From: Candidatus Pelagibacter sp.
GTDB lineage: Bacteria > Pseudomonadota > Alphaproteobacteria > Pelagibacterales > Pelagibacteraceae
Reading direction: 5' to 3'
Assembly (NCBI GenBank): GCA_028404615.1
Contig: JAOOBT010000002.1
Coordinates: 124,001 to 188,000, forward strand
DNA length: 64,000 nucleotides
A program made the position numbers and the translations under genes. This document shows positions 63,319 to 64,000 of this stretch, one piece after another (within the stretch, counting starts at the first letter, position 1; each line of letters opens with the position of its first letter). Below the pieces are notes generated by a model, which was not told where the DNA came from, did not search any database, and saw nothing but the letters and a program-made list of their open reading frames with translations.

Positions 63319-63891
63319 ATGCTTTTACTTGTTGGATTAGGAAATCCAGGTTCAAATTATACAAACACTAGACATAATATAGGTTTCAAAATTATCGATG
63401 CTATAAATGCGCACTTTAAACTGTCTAAACAAAAACCAAAATTTAAAGGGCTATTAACGACTGGTAATATTGATGAAAAAAAAATCTATGCAATAAAACC
63501 TCTCACTTTCATGAATAATTCTGGAACAGCTATTAAAGAATTAATTGATTATTTTAAGATAGATGCAAAGGACGTAATAGTTTTTCACGACGACATGGAT
63601 ATTGATTTTGGAAAGATTAAAGCAAAATTTGGAGGAAGTAGTGCTGGTCACAACGGTATTGAGTCTATAGATAAATTCATAGGAAAAGATTATTCAAGGG
63701 TTAGAATAGGTATAGGTCATCCTAAACAAAAAAAGAAAGTAAATAACCATGTTCTTGAAGATTTCAAAGAAGATGAAGAAGAGAAAATAAAAGAGATTAC
63801 TGAAAATATTGTTAAACAAATACCAACACTAATTGGAAAAAAAATAGATCTTTTCTCTAGCAAAGTAAATCAAAATCTTAATGGGATTTAA
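63319..63891 (+). CDS. pth: peptidyl-tRNA hydrolase
   Basis: Releases peptides from drop-off peptidyl-tRNA. The 190-residue protein has '[21 protein letters not shown]' with catalytic His20, '[16 protein letters not shown]', the Asp in '[14 protein letters not shown]' and '[13 protein letters not shown]'. It starts 3 nt after rplY and overlaps ychF by 11 nt. Confidence 0.96.
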   Translation: MLLLVGLGNPGSNYTNTRHNIGFKIIDAINAHFKLSKQKPKFKGLLTTGNIDEKKIYAIKPLTFMNNSGTAIKELIDYFKIDAKDVIVFHDDMDIDFGKIKAKFGGSSAGHNGIESIDKFIGKDYSRVRIGIGHPKQKKKVNNHVLEDFKEDEEEKIKEITENIVKQIPTLIGKKIDLFSSKVNQNLNGI

Positions 63892-64000
63892 ATGTGGAAT
63901 AGTTGGGTTGCCAAATGTTGGTAAATCAACTTTATTTAACGCTTTAACTGCATCTAAAAATGCTGAGGCAGCAAACTTCCCCTTTTGTACAATTGATCCT
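63881..64000 (+). CDS. ychF: YchF/OLA1 GTPase-like ATPase (5' part)
   Basis: Only the first 40 codons are in the window: '[20 protein letters not shown]' with the G1 loop GLPNVGKS, then '[20 protein letters not shown]'. This matches YchF, an Obg-related ATPase that binds ribosomes. The pth-ychF order is widespread. The frame is open to the right edge. Confidence 0.92.
   Translation, partial: MGFKCGIVGLPNVGKSTLFNALTASKNAEAANFPFCTIDP

Overview
The window looks like a stretch of a streamlined, very AT-rich alphaproteobacterial chromosome, most likely a SAR11/Pelagibacterales relative. Supporting signs are strong A/T codon bias with Lys/Ile/Asn-rich proteins, almost no intergenic space, many ATGA-type overlaps, a circularly permuted (two-piece) tmRNA gene, an ELM1-family gene, and a fused MurE-MurF. 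I assign the organism by these traits from memory; no database search was done.

Layout. 1-5.6 kb is the most accessory-looking part: the 3' end of a PQQ dehydrogenase carrying a heme-c domain, a methyltransferase, thyX, the permuted ssrA gene, a DUF2784 gene, a second methyltransferase, a GT17-type glycosyltransferase, a 27-residue membrane micro-ORF and a MazG-like pyrophosphohydrolase. A near copy of the ssrA 3' end lies 0.4 kb downstream of the gene. 5.6-12.2 kb holds fumC, an AsmA-like protein, a UvrD/PcrA helicase and an M24 aminopeptidase. 12.2-33.6 kb (minus strand) is one long division and cell-wall cluster, in transcription order mraZ, ftsZ, rsmH, ftsL, ftsI, murEF, mraY, murD, ftsW, murG, murC, murB, ddl, ftsQ, ftsA, lpxC, bamD, ligA. 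Three oddities stand out: ftsZ sits second, right after mraZ, instead of after ftsA; murE and murF form one reading frame; and FtsA appears to have lost its nucleotide-binding motifs. Three TGGGN boxes at exact 10-bp spacing, matching the MraZ operator pattern, lie upstream of mraZ.

33.6-40.5 kb holds rnpB, an AmiD-like amidase, mlaA and mlaC, a CAU tRNA, rpoD, dnaG and a YqeY gene. 40.5-48.8 kb has carAB, a 2OG-Fe(II) oxygenase paired with an ELM1-family gene, trxB and an aminotransferase. 48.8-55.3 kb is a plus-strand run: uvrB, a pteridine-reductase-like SDR, folB, uvrC, pgsA and a methyltransferase. 55.3-64 kb has ilvE, a MarR/OmpR/histidine-kinase set, a ubiK-like gene, lgt, a MidA-family methyltransferase, pgeF, prs, rplY, pth and the start of ychF.

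Most of the window is ordinary core genome. I see no CRISPR array, insertion sequence, integrase, toxin-antitoxin pair or defence cassette. The most informative signals are the duplicated tmRNA end, the rearranged division cluster with its degenerate FtsA, and the MraZ-box array.
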